Positions 1 through 13,590 of a stretch of 64,000 bases of DNA are shown one piece after another. This DNA is from Undaria pinnatifida (lineage: Eukaryota; Sar; Phaeophyceae; Laminariales; Alariaceae): positions 21,480,274 to 21,544,273 of the forward strand of contig JABAKD010000002.1 in assembly GCA_012845835.1 (NCBI GenBank), written 5' to 3'. Positions within the stretch are counted from its first letter, which is position 1. The number at the start of each line of letters is the position of its first letter. The notes under the pieces were generated by a model. That model saw only the letters and a list, made by a program, of their open reading frames with translations. It did no database searches and was not told where the DNA came from. The position numbers and the translations under genes were made by a program.

Positions 1-3000
1 ACATTTAGTCAGTAGCAAACGCATTTGTTAAAAAAATGACTTAAAACTAGCACACGTCGGCCTTAATGTCAACCACTGTTGAATTGGAATGGACTTTCAC
101 AGCAGGAAACACCACATGGGGGTGCGCTGCCACGACTATCCATACAAGAGAGACGCGCATGGCGATCGATACATAATATTTCGTCGAGGGTGTGAGGAGA
201 CTGGGGAGTTGGATATGTATTTGATGCCGTCAGTTGCGTAGTTGGCGTATTGTGAGTGGGTTCAGTACGTGTGACCGTCAGCCGCCTGTCCCTTGCCTTT
301 GTCCGTGCTACAGATACTGTAGTGCGGTGCATTATTGGAGCTAAGGTTTCGTACAGGACACGTGCAAGATACCGGGGACTCCATCATCCTGGTCACAGGT
401 GCGGCCGACTTCAACTCTCGAACGGCTGTCGAGGTACATTGCCATAGTGGTCCCCACCTATGTACTACGTGGTTATCGCTCGATGCTGCTGGCGGGGAGG
501 GGGTGATCAGACACATTCAAGTGCTAGTGGTGGAAAAGCACTTCCACGCGCGGATACGGTCATCTTCGGCCAACAATCAGCAGCCACAGTGACATCTTGC
601 GCCCTTACGTGCTCGTCGCGCGATAGGGGGTGCGTTCGTGCTCGTCGCACGGTAGGGGGTCCAAACATGCTGCGAGGTACGCTTCGGAAGCGAGCAACAT
701 TATAGTCTAAGCCAGGTTCCGCCTCACTAAACAACTCCCCTGTGCAACCACTATCCTACACGATTTGCTCAAGCGCACCGCCGGGAAGAGCAACGCAACT
801 TAGGCGTACCGGTTAAAAAACAATATGTTCACGATGGTGTCGCACCCCGTCATTAACCTTGTGCAGAAGATGCAGTAGGTGTGTATGGCATATGTGGTAC
901 ACTATGTGCCATGAAGGTGTGCATGTGACTACATATAGTGAAAAGAGACGACGGCCGGGCGTGTTTTTGCGCGGACTTTATGGCCATCGCGGGAGACGTC
1001 ATCCTACCCTGCGTGGCGTTCCCAACCATGCAACGCAACTGTTTTTGATTCGGTGTACGCTTGGAGGACAGCTGCTGAGGTTCCCTAGTGACGAGAGTGC
1101 AGGTCCTTTGTATCGACGGCGACGTCGGGGCGCGTTGGGATGCTGATTTCTCTGGGATGTGATGATATGGTGATGTGCACGGCGTATATTATACCAGCAA
1201 GGCAAATGCTTGTGAATATCTTGCCCGCAGTCCTGTTTTTGGCGTTAGTGGGTCATGCATGAGGATCCTTGACGGTCGCTTAGATAGTGGAGGTTCTCCG
1301 CCGAGCCTAATAATACGGTGTGATACCCTGTTGTACTTAAAATAGCTACGAGGTATATACCAGGGGTACGACGTACGTTCGAGTACTCCTTTTTGGTTCG
1401 ACCCGTCATTCATCGGGAAGACCTTTACCGAACGTCCATTCAATGCATAATATATTTTCTGATCAACTGCCCTGGTCATTTGGAGCGTCTCCTCGACAAA
1501 CCCATCGCGTCCAAACGTGGGCCCGCTGCAAAGGTTGTTCTTGTGGGCTTGTTGGGGTGTGCATCGAGTGTCTCACAAGCCTCCTCAAGGATCTGGTGCC
1601 GCCCGCAGCCAAGACCAACGAACGCCGTCTGGCTTCTCTCTGGTCTCTCTCGTGTTCCTAAGCCCGTGTGGTTGTTAATGCAGTCTATACCTGAGACCTG
1701 GTACAAGGCGTCAAACACAGCTGACGGTTGGACTTTCGTCGTTCTCGCGTCGGTTTGTTTCGCCTCGAATCGTCCTGTGTGTATTGGTACCGGGTATAAT
1801 AATGGCCATCCATGCAGGTTTCGATTTGTTAAAGTGCGGAGATATCGTCGCTGATGGACGATACCATACTACTATATATACACCTAAAACTCCATCGCTG
1901 GATCCTACCTGGTGTTAACATGATCAAAATGACGCTAAGAACATAAGAATGTCAATGCGCCATTCACTGTAATCGCGCACAGAGCAGCGTTCAATGGAGC
2001 ATCTCTCCTGTGTTTCCGCTTTGTAGTAACGTGTTGATATTCCGGAGTCCTACCAAAACGCTCCGACCCAAACACCAAACGAAACTGTCATCTCGGGAAG
2101 GCCCTTGCCCCCTCTCATAAATTGCATGCTTGCATGCATTTGACATTACTCGGCATGCACCTTTTTTGTCCCACATTGTTTTGCTATATTACGACTGTCG
2201 TTTGCGGGGAAACGTGGAGTAATGCTCCTACATAAGTTGTTCGCATGACCCTCGAACAGCGGATGAACTGCGTTACTGCCGACGTCTCCGCGTTCCGTTC
2301 CTCACTATGTTCCGCTGTGTTCTGCATAAGCGTCGGTAGATATCCACATTCCCCGCTCGTTGTTGGAGGCCGGGACTTGCGTGCCGACCGCGAGAACCCA
2401 TAACTGTGAAGTGGGGGGTTTTCCTCCTTTACACGGACGTCGCAGACTTTTGTCGTCAAAATTCACCACAACTGCCAAGGTTAAGGTTGCTCTGAGCTTT
2501 TTTTTTACGCATGCTATGGCAGGGGTGCGAATCGTTTTCCCCAGGCTTCTTGAATCGTTGAATAGCTCTCCGTCTAACCCAGAAACTGCCGTTTGATCAA
2601 ATGCTTAAGAGTAACCGAACAAAAGCTCCTTTGGGCGACGCGTGCTATGATAGAGGCATCTACACACACTTTTTTTCTGAGGTTTCCTCGATTTGGGAGC
2701 TCAAGTCCTCTCCCAAAAGCTGATTTGGAGAAAAATAAACTGCTACCGGATGAAAAATCCCATGGCCTGCTAGGTATACAACGAGAATCATGAAAAAACA
2801 ATGGCCAATTTCCGACGATTTTGGGTTGAGGGGCCCCGTCATCCAGAAACCATTCTCAAAGAAAAGTGATACCTCTATCGTAGCATTGGTCTGGGCTGGG
2901 TATAGACTAAGCTATCTACTCGTTCGGGCTGGTCGGCGTTGCTTGCGGGGTTACTTGGGCGTTCTTCGCCAAATGATTTTTATCTGGTTTTCAAGAGCTT

Positions 3001-3255
3001 TGGCCTCTTTTCAACTCAGTCGGTCGTACTCACAGCTAGCTAGCTGACGTTTTCAATTTTTATAAAACTTGCGATACCCCCGATGTTTCAAGCCAGCCAT
3101 ACTATTCCCGAAGGGTTGACCCCTATACAACGAAAATGGCGTTGTACTGTAGAGAAATTCTATGACGATAATAAGTAGTTCCTGAGGTGATGAATTCAAG
3201 AGCTCCGTCGGACAGAACTATATGTTCTACAGAATCCCCAGCATCGTAGACGAAG
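1..3255. other. Gene-poor stretch, nothing recognised
   Basis: Only short open frames are present and none matches a family I know. The minus strand between about 1189 and 1576 reads as an uninterrupted, protein-like frame with no domain. It is short enough to be chance. No RNA gene, long repeat or transposon end was seen. Confidence 0.5.
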
Positions 3256-3410
3256 GAGTCATCCCACGGTAGGGGTAGGGGTGCAGCAGTTTTCAAGAAT
3301 TTTCTGGGCTCCCAACACGAGGACCTCAATATCAGCAGCACCCGAAAGTTTACTTCGAAGGCATGCGTCTGCGCAGTCCGACCAACATTTCTATGGGTTG
3401 GCCCTAAAAT
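3256..3410 (+). repeat. Dispersed repeat, copy A
   Basis: This stretch aligns in the same orientation with 63865-64000 at the other end of the window. Shared landmarks, in order, are GAGTCATCCCAC, a 22-bp GAGCTC hairpin, an AATATC block, CTTCGAAGGC and CCGACCAA. Identity is roughly 65-70 % by eye. The second copy runs off the window, so the full repeat length is unknown. No coding potential is shared between the copies, so it is probably a non-coding interspersed element. Confidence 0.6.
3306..3327. repeat. 22-bp GAGCTC hairpin, instance 1
   Basis: Imperfect inverted repeat of the form GAGCTCCTC-N4-GAGGAGCTC, here GGGCTCCCA-ACAC-GAGGACCTC. It lies inside dispersed repeat copy A. Four other instances occur in the window. 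Confidence 0.5.
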
Positions 3411-6400
3411 AAAACCATTGCAAATGTATAATACAAACCGGTAGGTTTCCATATTCGAGGAGCTCAACCGTTGAGAAGGCCAGAAAAGTTCGCTTCCAAA
3501 AGAGCAACCACTACCGTACCGGATGGCCCCGCGCGCCTGTTCGGCCGCCGTGCAGGCAAACATAATGGGTATGGCCGTTCACACGTGCTTGATCCCGTCG
3601 TGGTCGCTCCTCCTGGGATGCGCATGTGGCAACTGTATCCAGGAATACATTGCTGTAGTAGCACCGATGATGCCTTGCGCAGGTAGGTACCGACACACGA
3701 TCGTTCGGGAGAGCAATAATCGTGAATCAACAATCACAAATGAAAACAACCTTGTAAAGCCTGTCTCTGCAGCTTCTTCACGCCAGCTGACCGACCGTCG
3801 CGCTACTGTTTGCCACCTGTCCGTCTCGTCCGCCACACCACTGCTTGTACAGCGATACGTAATCCATTTGTAACTGCCTTCATCGATGCATCGACTGCTC
3901 AATATGAGTGATAGCTACTAACGTTTGCCTTTTCAGCCCATTCATTGTTTAGCATTGCATGCAAGGCCGGGGGGTGGAGCAGTACGGCTAAACAAGGGCG
4001 GTTATTTGCAGTTGGTGTCACCTCTTTGCCAGCTCTTTTGTCCTCGGTCGGTGTTCTTGGAGGAAGGTACAGCATGCGTGCAAGGAGCACTCCGAATCCT
4101 CAATAATGAATACATCATGAATCTTCTTCATCACTGACTGGGCGGCCTTCTGCACTCACTCGCGTGATAAACAGGCGTTGCTGGGACTTCCCTGGCTGCA
4201 TTTTTGGGAACTGTACGCGCGCAAGTGTTCTGGAGGACGGATAGATTTCGCCCCTGGTCACAGGTTGATAATCATACCATATGTTGAGGACATACGATGC
4301 TGAGCTGAAAACCATCACGACAGTAGTTAGACGATACATGTCTTGAGAACAACTTTAGGTGAGATGTTTCACCTTGTTTGAACGTGCTGCCAAAATGCAT
4401 GGATGGTTCTCAACGTGTTACCGACGGGGGGGGGGGGGGGGGGGGGGTGAGCACATAGGACGTTGATAGTCGTGTCCGCATCCTGGGCAGTAGCTTCACA
4501 CGGATCTTCGGTCTTTGCGGCTACCTTGCGCCCGGTGTCTTGGTGGAGGATATATGAGTGACCGCCTCACGTTAAGCCCTTGAGAGATAGGTCAATCTCC
4601 GGCCTGCGTACTTGCGCGGCAAGGAGGTGCAGGTTAGACTTTGCGTTCCAAAACTAGCTATGTGGGTGTTTTTAAACGTTGTATGCAATGTACTGATATG
4701 GACGCAGCAGTGCCAAGAGCGGGTTGCGTAATACGCGAAGCGGACAGACGATCGGGAGGCTGAACCGCCACGCGGAAATATTCAGGCCAACCTTCGGTTA
4801 TTACCAGGAGTTGGACACTGTGTGTTGTGGATAGTGCATGCATACCGCACATACGTCGCGTGATAATCTCAACCAAACGACTACGACACCACCACCAAAC
4901 CATTTAGACATGCCCTCTCGGTATCATACTTTTTCCGACCAAAACACGCCGGAAGCAAACAACACCACCACCCGTCCATGTGTTGTATAGACCTATAGTA
5001 GTTGCAACACCAGGGAAAACAATAGGTGTGCGACGCACTCCTAGCAACGGAATTTCGACTTTCAGAATAGCATAGAGCCATCGTGTTCGTAGCCGCATAG
5101 TGCACCGCATGCCCAGATTGCGCTGGGGGTGCTGTTATCGATTTTATGGGCGAAAAGTTTTAACGCGATCAGAAAAAATATTGCAACGGAAATTGTACAG
5201 GTACCTGAACACCGCAGATAGGTACCGCCGGGCATCCGTTTCCCTAGGGGATATTCCATCTGTTAAGCGAGGCTGAATGACATTCTGAAACTTTTGGAGG
5301 TGGATGGTTCTGTGCACTGCCCTTCTCCATCCTCGCCGAGACGCGGCGTCGTGTGGATCCATCCTACCGTACACATATTGTTTGGCCGAAACGTGATGTA
5401 ATATATTCGGGCCGTTGTCGTGGTGTGGAAAGGTCTCGGACATCAACTTCCTTGAAAAACACCAGTCCTAATCGCCTTGAAATTTCTGGCGCAACGATCT
5501 ACACAGCCCTAACCAAGGGAAGTATCTCCACACCGCGGTAAAAATTCTGGGTGGGAGTTTCCCGTACTACTGGCGGCTGAAAACCTCTTGCCGATTCAAA
5601 CTATTCAGAATAGCCAAGCTCCGGAACGATGACGATATATTGCCTGATATATAGTAGTCGGCGCATGCGCTTTGGAGCACAGAACCACTTGGTAAAACAC
5701 TCGATTTTTCAAATTGAGAATAATCGCCTTTCACTAAATATTAGCGACAAAACAACTCTATAATTAAATTGGTCATGGGTACCGACGTTGACTGCATAGC
5801 GCATGTGTTCAGCTGGATAGAGTCTGAACGGAGCGATCCAACACACTCTCATAGTGTTGCGTTGTTCTGTGATGCTATATATCATAACCTCAGACCGCAC
5901 TATCTCCTTTACACGAAGACCAACTGCAAGCGGCAGACCAATCGTCCAACTTTTACTCGTGTTGTACTCGTACGGCACAGCAGTGGATCAATACAGAGCA
6001 GTAGCAGGTATCATACCCGATCCTCACCGTCTGGAATTATCCACGTATCGACGGGGTACTCGAAGCCGCTCTAAGCACGGCAGGCAGCGACCCCACATCG
6101 TCAACCGAATAGTTCCAGGCATGCTTGTGTGGTTGTACAATAATTATCTTCGAGGACACCGCGGTGACCGGTTAGCCTCTGCTGTCAAGTCGCTTGCGGG
6201 TGCTCTGCTGCTGTAGCATGGTTTTGTACTCTGCACTATGGATGCAGTCGTTCAAGGCACCGTTTCACCGCCGGGGCGTTGCCCATCCAACTCTTCACGC
6301 CACATGGATCTGAGAGACGTAACGGCACGGCGTGTGACGTGGCGAGAGTGATGATGAGCATTGCTAGTTCCCTGCAAGACTGACGAGCGTATGCTCCGCG

Positions 6401-8303
6401 GCGGTGGTTGTGATCAGCGGGTGTTGCAACTCCGCTATTTTCCCGGTCCACGGGCAGCGTCATTAATGGAAAAGGTTAAAAATAATAGTAGCATTAAACG
6501 AGATATGTCACATTGAATTCAAAGATACCATACACGCTGTTCGCGCCGTCGAAAAACTGTTCGGTGCCCTTTCCATTTTTCTTCGGGGTTTTGTGTTGCC
6601 CTAGAAATTCATATATTCTCCCGTGATTTGAACAGGTGGACTTTTTTTTTTTAATTTACTTCTGGGTGAAATGTGGTGGATTACCCCATGTTATTGACTG
6701 AACCGCTCGAAATTCAAAATCAAATCTTGGTTCTCGTCTCAATGGTACGTTCCCCTGTTGCATCAACAGCTTGTCCCGCCCAAGGATACTATAGCCGGGT
6801 CGGTACAGGTGGGTGACGTCATTACGTGATCGGAGACTGACTTGGTACGATTTTCGCAAGGCAGCGTTCGACTGGTTGTTCCAATTAGCACCGCTCCCGG
6901 CACCAAACCCGCCGTCGTCAGACAAGAGCCTGGCACCCGTCTCAAAGCTCACCAGGCTACCTTTTTTTATGTAGTCTATACCGTCCGCGTCGAGCAACAC
7001 AGTCGTAATCGATGCACGGTTGCATCATCAGATACCCAGTTGTCTGCTTTTGCTAAAATACCCATGTTCCAGACTCGAACCTCTTGAACCTGGTGCCCTG
7101 GTGACCGCGGGGAGGGGGAAGGGCTGGTTCCATCTCTTTATCGGAAAATGATTCGGGGCATATGCAACCTCAACGCAACCTCATGATTTTATGCGGAGGC
7201 ACGGAGGCACCGGTGCGCGTCGGGAGGGGATGAGGTACAAGCGGCATTCATTGGAAGACGGTGCACTTGCGTCATGCGTAGTGAAAGCATACCAGGCCGG
7301 TGTACTCGCCCCGATCGACGCTACGCTCGCTCGGTTCGGACTCTATGCGGCCGAATAAGCGTGACAGCATGCGCTGTGCAGTCCACGCCCGTACCACGAC
7401 CAATTTGTTTTGGACGTTTTTTTCGCCGCCAACATTTTTGAGTTCATTCTCATCGCCAAGGCAATTAATTATCAGCCAGGAAAATCGGCTGTTAAATATT
7501 TCTCCTTGTGTAGCACGGAACGCAAATAATCCGTTATTATTGTAGACGCGAATAGGTCCAGTAAAAATGAGAGAGATGACATTTATAAATGTGCCGCTTG
7601 CTCACCTACTTCATTTCACATACTGCTACTGCCGTTTTGTCTGCCAACTCTCTGGAACGAGCAGTATCTGCGCTAAGTACGTACACGGTGAAATATATCA
7701 ACGCAGGGGGTTAGCAATGGTGGGTGAGAGGTATTTCAACCCAAACATTCATGACGGCGACAATTGCTGGCACGATACCACATGGACGGTAGGCTTGGGG
7801 AAGGATTTGGGGACCCTTGCCGCGGCTGGTTGTATTTCGTCTATATTTCGCTGTGATATCCCTACAATCATCTATGATGTGTGGCTTAGAATGCGTCTCC
7901 CTCTGTTTCTGATTTCATATATGTAATCACCTGAGATTTTCTTCGAGCGTACACTTGTCAAAAGCTATCCTCCCCGTCCTTTGCGTGGTGGTGAGGATGG
8001 AGTCTTGAGTGTTGAGGGGTGAGTAAACTGACGGAGACTTATGTTTCCGTGCGATGCCCCCCTGCATCTTCCTTGTATTTCACTCACATCCTCTAAAACT
8101 TCACGCATACTGTTAAAATGAGTAGTCGCTCAACGCTACACGAAACAAAAAGGCGAAAAAATTGCCAAATTTATCAACATCTGGAACAGTTCGTCCCCCT
8201 CTACGGAAGACAGGGGATCCGCTCAATCAACGTCAAGTTGACCGGTCATTGCTTACCCGCGTTTAACGCCCTCCGCATCATATCGACTGAAAGACACACC
8301 TAG
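3411..8303. other. Gene-poor stretch, nothing recognised
   Basis: Short open frames only. The minus frame at 6656-7000 (114 codons) looks protein-like in composition but has no domain I can name. A 22-base G run sits at 4426-4447. No RNA gene or transposon end was found. Confidence 0.45.
4426..4447 (+). repeat. Poly-G tract, 22 bases
   Basis: Uninterrupted run of about 22 G. Runs this long are prone to slippage and to sequencing error, so the exact length is uncertain. It could form a G-quadruplex on the plus strand. Confidence 0.9.
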
Positions 8304-8463
8304 TACCAGGTACCAGGTATACTCTACTCAAACCACAACGACGTACGTATCGAAAGTTTGCTCCACACAACAGCCAAACAGAATGATGGCATGTTCACAA
8401 GGACGTGCTAGCATACTGTACAACACGGTAGCTTGAACAAAGAAAAAAATGTACTACCAGGTA
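8304..8463. repeat. TACCAGGTA motif cluster
   Basis: TACCAGGTA occurs at 8304 and 8311 (overlapping tandem) and again at 8455. The 9-mer is strongly over-represented in this window. The 150 bp between the outer copies may be a small element bounded by the motif, but no target duplication was seen. Confidence 0.4.
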
Positions 8464-10880
8464 CAAGTAAAATAGCATCCAAGGGCTCGCCTTCACGTGA
8501 TAGAAACATTAATATCTATGGAGGGTCGATTCCGCGTTCCGGACACTCCACCGGACACTCCTCGTTCCTACTGCAAACCTATCATAGCGGGGATAGACAC
8601 CCGCAGTGACTCAATCGAACAAACTTTGAAAATGTCTCTGCCCATATAATAGACGCTGTGGGGCTATGGATGACGCCTGGCTCACAGATTTAGTGGTACA
8701 CACCAGGTCGTATTAAAGGTCGTATCATAGTATCAATAGTAACAAAACAGGAGGCAGGCCTCGGAGCGACAACCGTTGGGTCAGCCCTCGTGGCCCAACG
8801 TCCCTTGTAAGCGGGTAGGGCCTACGTAATATAATCGCCTACTAACGGGTCTGGCAGGCCGATCCTTCTAATAATAGCCAGGCAGAAACATCGGAATAAT
8901 CCGCTGATGGGAACATATATCGACTCCGCATTAGGGAGCAGCAACAACAACGCGTGCTGTCAATTTTGCCTTTTTATATGGACTTATTATCCTCCGGCGA
9001 ATGGGGAAAAATAAAGCTTAAACTCATCACACTTCCACGCATTTCCATTCACGTCGTGTGGCAATTTAACTCAATTGCATTCGCAACCCAGCGCCAGCTG
9101 GCCTATCCTTCAGTTCACGTGGTAGCGACAGCGCGAGCTGTCCCTACTGGCGGTCCCCGTTACTACTCCAGCAGCGCAATGCCGTTGTATTTGGATGCGT
9201 AAGTATGTCGACTCTGGGGACCAGGTGCGGTGGAGATAGCCACCCGAAACGTCGTCATTCCGGGTAGTGTGAGACTTGCGCACGCTCACCCACTTATAAA
9301 ACCCCCGGCCATGAGGAAACAGCATTCCGCCGGACATGATCCAGTTACGGTCCACCCTATCCATTTGGGCGTTGGTCCTCAATTTTACCCGCGAAGAAAA
9401 AGTACAAACGACTGCAGCGCTCACAGACAGCGTGGACGGCGTATACCAGGTATGTGCTAAGGGTGTGGTGAGGGTAATGTGTTTGCTCAGGTACCGAGAA
9501 TAGTGTACAGACGCTGGACAATTGCGCGCGCACGACCATACAAATGGCCACAAGCGAAATGACGGCGAGCGGTCCTGAAACAAACACGGCAGAGTCAGAG
9601 CATCCAGGTAGTCGTTCTGTATGCGACAAGCTACTTGTTTATCGTATGCTATGAAAATGAGTTGTCCATTTATATGATATAATAGGCCCTTGAAATCATG
9701 TGGCCACGTCGCCCCAGTCCTCGTCCCCAGAGCCCTCCTCAACCCAGGAACCAGTAAACATCAACGATCTCCTCTGCGACAGTAACGGTCATTGGGGACT
9801 TTAACGGAAAAAAGCATGCAGTCTAGGGGGAGGGAGCCGAGATACTGCCCGACAAGTGCAATGAGCAAGGATCGCACAATGATCAAGACATCTATAGAGA
9901 TAGAGCGTCTCAGTGTTCATAGAAGTATTGTCGATAATCTCGGTGAACTTCGGATATTCCGTCATTTGATGATACGGAATTAAGGGGGCGCGTTCATGAA
10001 GCCCTGTAAATATTGGGTACTGTTTTTTACTGCTGTATGTACCGCTGCTGTACCGCTGCTGTACCTACAGCAGCAAAAAATGATCGGTTAGTTACATATA
10101 CATTATCAAAAAGTGCTCTCGATCATTCGATCGCGCGTGCGTCGGTCGACTGTGTGTGTCTGTGTGCGTTTGCGTATGTACCAGATGCGAGTCGCGTCGC
10201 TCCGCAGGCGGCATTCCTTCAGACATAGTGCCCATGGTTCATTGTAGGTGCACAGTGGCGACATGAAAATGCCAAGAACCCGGCCGTGTCTACCCCGCCC
10301 CTTTCAGAATCCATCCACAGCGGTTGTCTGGCCTCTCACGCTACTTCACCTCGCTGTTGATGACACGGAAAAATACACATGTGATACTTGAAAATTAGTT
10401 AATGCAGCACGCTCAGCAGCAGAGTGAAACACGTGGAGGTGTCAGCAAAAGAGGCGGCCGTTTTGTTCACGTCAGTCACAGAGATATGCCGAACTAAAAA
10501 TAGCTTATAACGTCTACAAGACGATGGTCCGTCACAGGCTAAATGTCATCGGTGCCTAGAAAATCTACATTAGTTGCTGGCAGCGTTATATTTCTGTCGT
10601 ATGGAAAAAGACGACGTAACCAGTGTCAGGGACCTCCACGATGTGCATGGGGGTTCAGGAAAGGCCATGGCGAACATCGTGCCGGAAAGTTGGTGGGACT
10701 GAGCCTTTAGCGCAGGACAGCAATGCATTAGGGCAACCAGTTATCGAAGTGTTGCCTGCACACGACGCCGAAACTGTCAGCTCGAGCAACGCGCTTAGAC
10801 TGGGGAAACTGGAAAAACCGCGTTCGTTATGAGAGGTACGTCGCTTCGCTAGACCAGCTCTCCGACACGAGGCCCCAGCG
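8464..10880. other. Gene-poor stretch, nothing recognised
   Basis: The longest open frame is on the minus strand at 9110-9742 (210 codons). It has no recognisable domain, and about one frame of this size is tolerable by chance in 64 kb. A TACCAGGTA motif lies at 9444. No RNA gene was seen. Confidence 0.45.
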
Positions 10881-10904
10881 AAGCACAGGCGACTCTCATG
10901 GAAA

Positions 10905-11695
10905 GGAGATGCGAGGCTTGGCCAGGGCCCGGCAACGGAGTCCATCGGGGCCAGGGGCTACCGCATTCTTGAGGGCAAGGCCTGTCGACTCGGGCAGAAC
11001 CATCCCAGCATCAGAGTTCGTCACGGCGGGAAATAGAGTGTTGGGGATAGAGGAATTCCTGGCGGCGAGATGCCCCTGCTGGGTGCAGCGGAGGTAAATA
11101 CGCGGCATCCACGATTGTGCCACCGATCTGGCGCGCAGGTGAACCAGCACCAGCCCCTTGTGCACGCGCTCTCCCGCACCCTTAAGAGCATGTCCATCCG
11201 CCACCAAGCGGATAGCGGAGCCCCCTTCCACGCAAACAGGGATCTGCGAATAGATATTGCTATCGAGGCGGGAGGACTCCGAGATGCTACGGCACCAGGG
11301 CATCGCAACATATCAATAATGCTCGACGTCACGTATATGCAGACCCATAAGCGGGTCCACATGCGGGCAGGCAACGCGGACTGAAACGGATCAGCTGCTT
11401 CCACTTCCGAGGGGCGCAAGCGCAGTCACTACGCTCGTCCGAGACAGGTGTCCTTCGACGAGCGCAGCTACAAACTCGCCACCCTCGCGGTGGAAAGCTT
11501 TGGGCGCCTCGGCAAAGAAGGTAGCGATCTGATCGGTCAGGTGGCGGCAAGCGTAGTAGGAGGGACGAACGGATCGTTCCTACTGCAGGAAGGCGTCTGC
11601 AAGGAACGGCTATTCCAAATAATCTCTGTGACCACTCAGGTTGCGATTTCGCGCAGATTCATCTATATACTAGCTCTGAGGGACCCCTAAGCCGT
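10905..11695 (+). mobile_element. LINE (non-LTR retrotransposon), 3' end only
   Basis: The plus strand encodes the C-terminal part of a non-LTR retrotransposon polyprotein, the region after the reverse transcriptase. In order: ARPVDSGRTIPASEFVTAG and GIEEFLAARCPC (about 10960-11090), a block with QVNQHQPLVHALSRTLK (about 11137-11190), a DVTY motif near 11328 that fits a PD-(D/E)XK-type nuclease core, and SYKLATLAVESFGRLG (about 11466-11515), ending in VTTQVAISRR. The order matches C-terminal tails I know from protist and oomycete LINEs. The copy is 5'-truncated: no reverse transcriptase precedes it. It is inactive, with a reading-frame change near 11080-11100 and an in-frame TGA at 11382-11384. 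The frame ends with TAA at about 11688, followed by a short A-rich tail. Target-site duplications were not found. The family call is from remembered motifs, not a search. Confidence 0.7.
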
Positions 11696-11974
11696 GAGGA
11701 AAAAAAAGGAAGAAGCGGGAGAACTGTGGCCAACGTCCTGGGGTGTGAATGTTGATGAGGATTAGGGTTGACTAACAGCTTAGTGAACAGATGCATGGAA
11801 AAGAAGTAGCAGATAAAATGAGAATATGTGGGGAAAGGAAACGGGGGAAAGGTTGGCAGAAGGTCGTAGATGCCACTGCTCTATTGAAGGATATTCGATT
11901 TACATCGGAACGGCATCTATGCTCTAATGTCGGAGGGCAAAAAAATAATAACAATTGTATGTATGACGGACGGT

Positions 11975-12235
11975 GAAGCGGCCGCTCCATCGATCGCGGG
12001 CCGTCGTTTTGGTCGGTCGCGCCGTCGCCCGGTCGACCAAGCCAGCGCTCGGAAGACGAAGGTCGTCGCGAGCGCGACGTCGCGAACGCGCCGCCGTGCC
12101 GTCGATCGCGCCGTCGCCCTCGCTCGGCCTATCGACCGACCGCTCGGACCTTGTCGCTTGGTTGGTAGTTAGGCCGCGTTCGTTGCTCGCGCCGTCGCTC
12201 GGTGGGTCACGCTGTCGCTCGCGATTGTCCCTATT
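11975..12235. repeat. GC-rich cryptic repeat block
   Basis: About 260 bp made of near-repeats of CGCGCCGTCGC and CGGTCG, far more GC-rich than its flanks. The units are imperfect and irregularly spaced. Open frames through it in several phases reflect the lack of stop codons in this composition, not coding. The 275 bp before it (11700-11974) hold nothing I recognise. Confidence 0.6.
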
Positions 12236-12264
12236 ATTGGTCCGAAACACACTAAACATCCACG

Positions 12265-12480
12265 AATATACCAGGTACTGATATGGTATCACACAGGAGT
12301 CGGAGGTACGTAGACACGTACTGGTACAGTTGAGGGCACATACAGCAGACCATCCGCGAAGAAAAAGTATTTCTAGTATCAAAGCTCTAAACAGTCAACG
12401 TCTTCGCCCGGTTGACAGTACGTAGTTGTCGGCATGAAGGCGACGGCAGGCGCGACCCACAGAGCGACGCGCCGCGAGCG
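12265..12480 (+). repeat. Direct repeat flanking the 490-bp array, left copy
   Basis: Aligns with 14130-14365 in the same orientation. Shared landmarks are GGTATCAC, GTAGACNC, TACTGGTAC, a GGTTGAC block and a stretch of GCGAC-type repeats. The two copies frame the tandem array, as the ends of one larger element would. A shorter relic of the same 5' block appears at about 14560-14620. Each left boundary lies next to the TACCAGGTA motif or a close variant. Confidence 0.5.
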
Positions 12481-13101
12481 TAAACACGTACTTGGTGCAG
12501 CAAAAGCGAGCAATGCGAGGGAGCGGCCGGACGATCGTGACGATCGCACTTCTTGACAATCAACGTCACTAATCGCCTTATTTGCTGCTGTACGAGGTAA
12601 ACATCTGTATATACGGGCACGTACGTACAGCAGGTAGCAGGTACAGCAGTGGTACACACAGCGGTAACAAGTAAGTACCGGTGCGTACGTATTGCAGTAG
12701 TAGGTACTACACCAGCAGTGCAACAGTTGTCAGGTACGAAACTGTGGATGACAGAGTCGTAGATACCTATCGTAGATCTCGTTGCACGCATGCACGAGGG
12801 GACACTTCACCGGTCAGACCATGTTAGATCTCGGGACACGAGCTGTCTCCCCATCATTGACGGCGTTGAACCGTCCCTGGAGAATAGGCGCCCGCAATAA
12901 TCCCGCCGCTAGTTCAGAGGAACTCTCGGTCCCCTCGACTCAGATCCAGCTTTTAGCATCCTCCTTGCTACATCTAACGAAGAAGAAGTTAAGCCCCCAT
13001 CTGCTGTGAGCGACGATCGACAAGGAAACTCGTCACCAAGACCCTCGGCGACGGCACCTCCGTATCAACATCGGCTTCGGGAGGAGTGCAGGGTTAACAT
13101 T

Positions 13102-13168
13102 GGTGACCACCGTGGGATTCGAACACACGACCAGATAAATCGATACCATGTTTCCTAAACCAGCCACC
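13102..13168 (-). ncRNA. tRNA-like segment in array unit 1
   Basis: The minus strand reads GGTGGCTGG at the 5' end, a B-box-like GTGTTCGAATCCCAC, and GGTCACC at the 3' end. A seven-pair acceptor stem can be drawn with two G-U pairs. A T-loop TTCGAAT is present. The anticodon arm does not fold well, and three extra bases sit between the T-arm and the acceptor strand. It is a relic or a tRNA-derived SINE head, not a working tRNA gene. Confidence 0.35.
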
Positions 13169-13590
13169 TTCCTGATGACGGCCACAATACCATGCCTAGC
13201 TCAGATGGACTCGAGGCGTCATGGGGGGCAATGTGGAAGACAGGGTCATAGATACCTGCCGTTGATATCGTTACACGCATGCACGAGGGGACACGTCACC
13301 GGTCAGGCCACGTAAGAATTCGGGACGCGAGCTGTCTCCCCGTCATTGACGGCGTTGACCCGTTCCTGGAGAACAGCCGCCGGCAATATTCCCGCCGCCA
13401 ATTCAGGGGAACCCACGATCCCTTTGACTCAGATCTAGGTTCTAGCATCCTCCTTGCTACGTACAACGAAGACGAAGCTCAGCCCGCGTCTGCTGTGAGC
13501 GACGATCGATAAGGGAACTCGGCACCAAAACCCTCCGCGACGACATCTCCGCTTCGACGTCGGTTTCGGTAGACGTATAGGGTTTACGTT

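Noticed and set aside
9110-9742. Minus-strand open frame of 210 codons
   Set aside because: No domain or coding-like pattern. At this base composition a frame of this length is not surprising in 64 kb read in six frames.
10896-11303. Minus-strand APGPDGL, like a LINE reverse-transcriptase motif
   Set aside because: It is antisense to a well supported LINE tail on the plus strand and has no further RT motifs around it.
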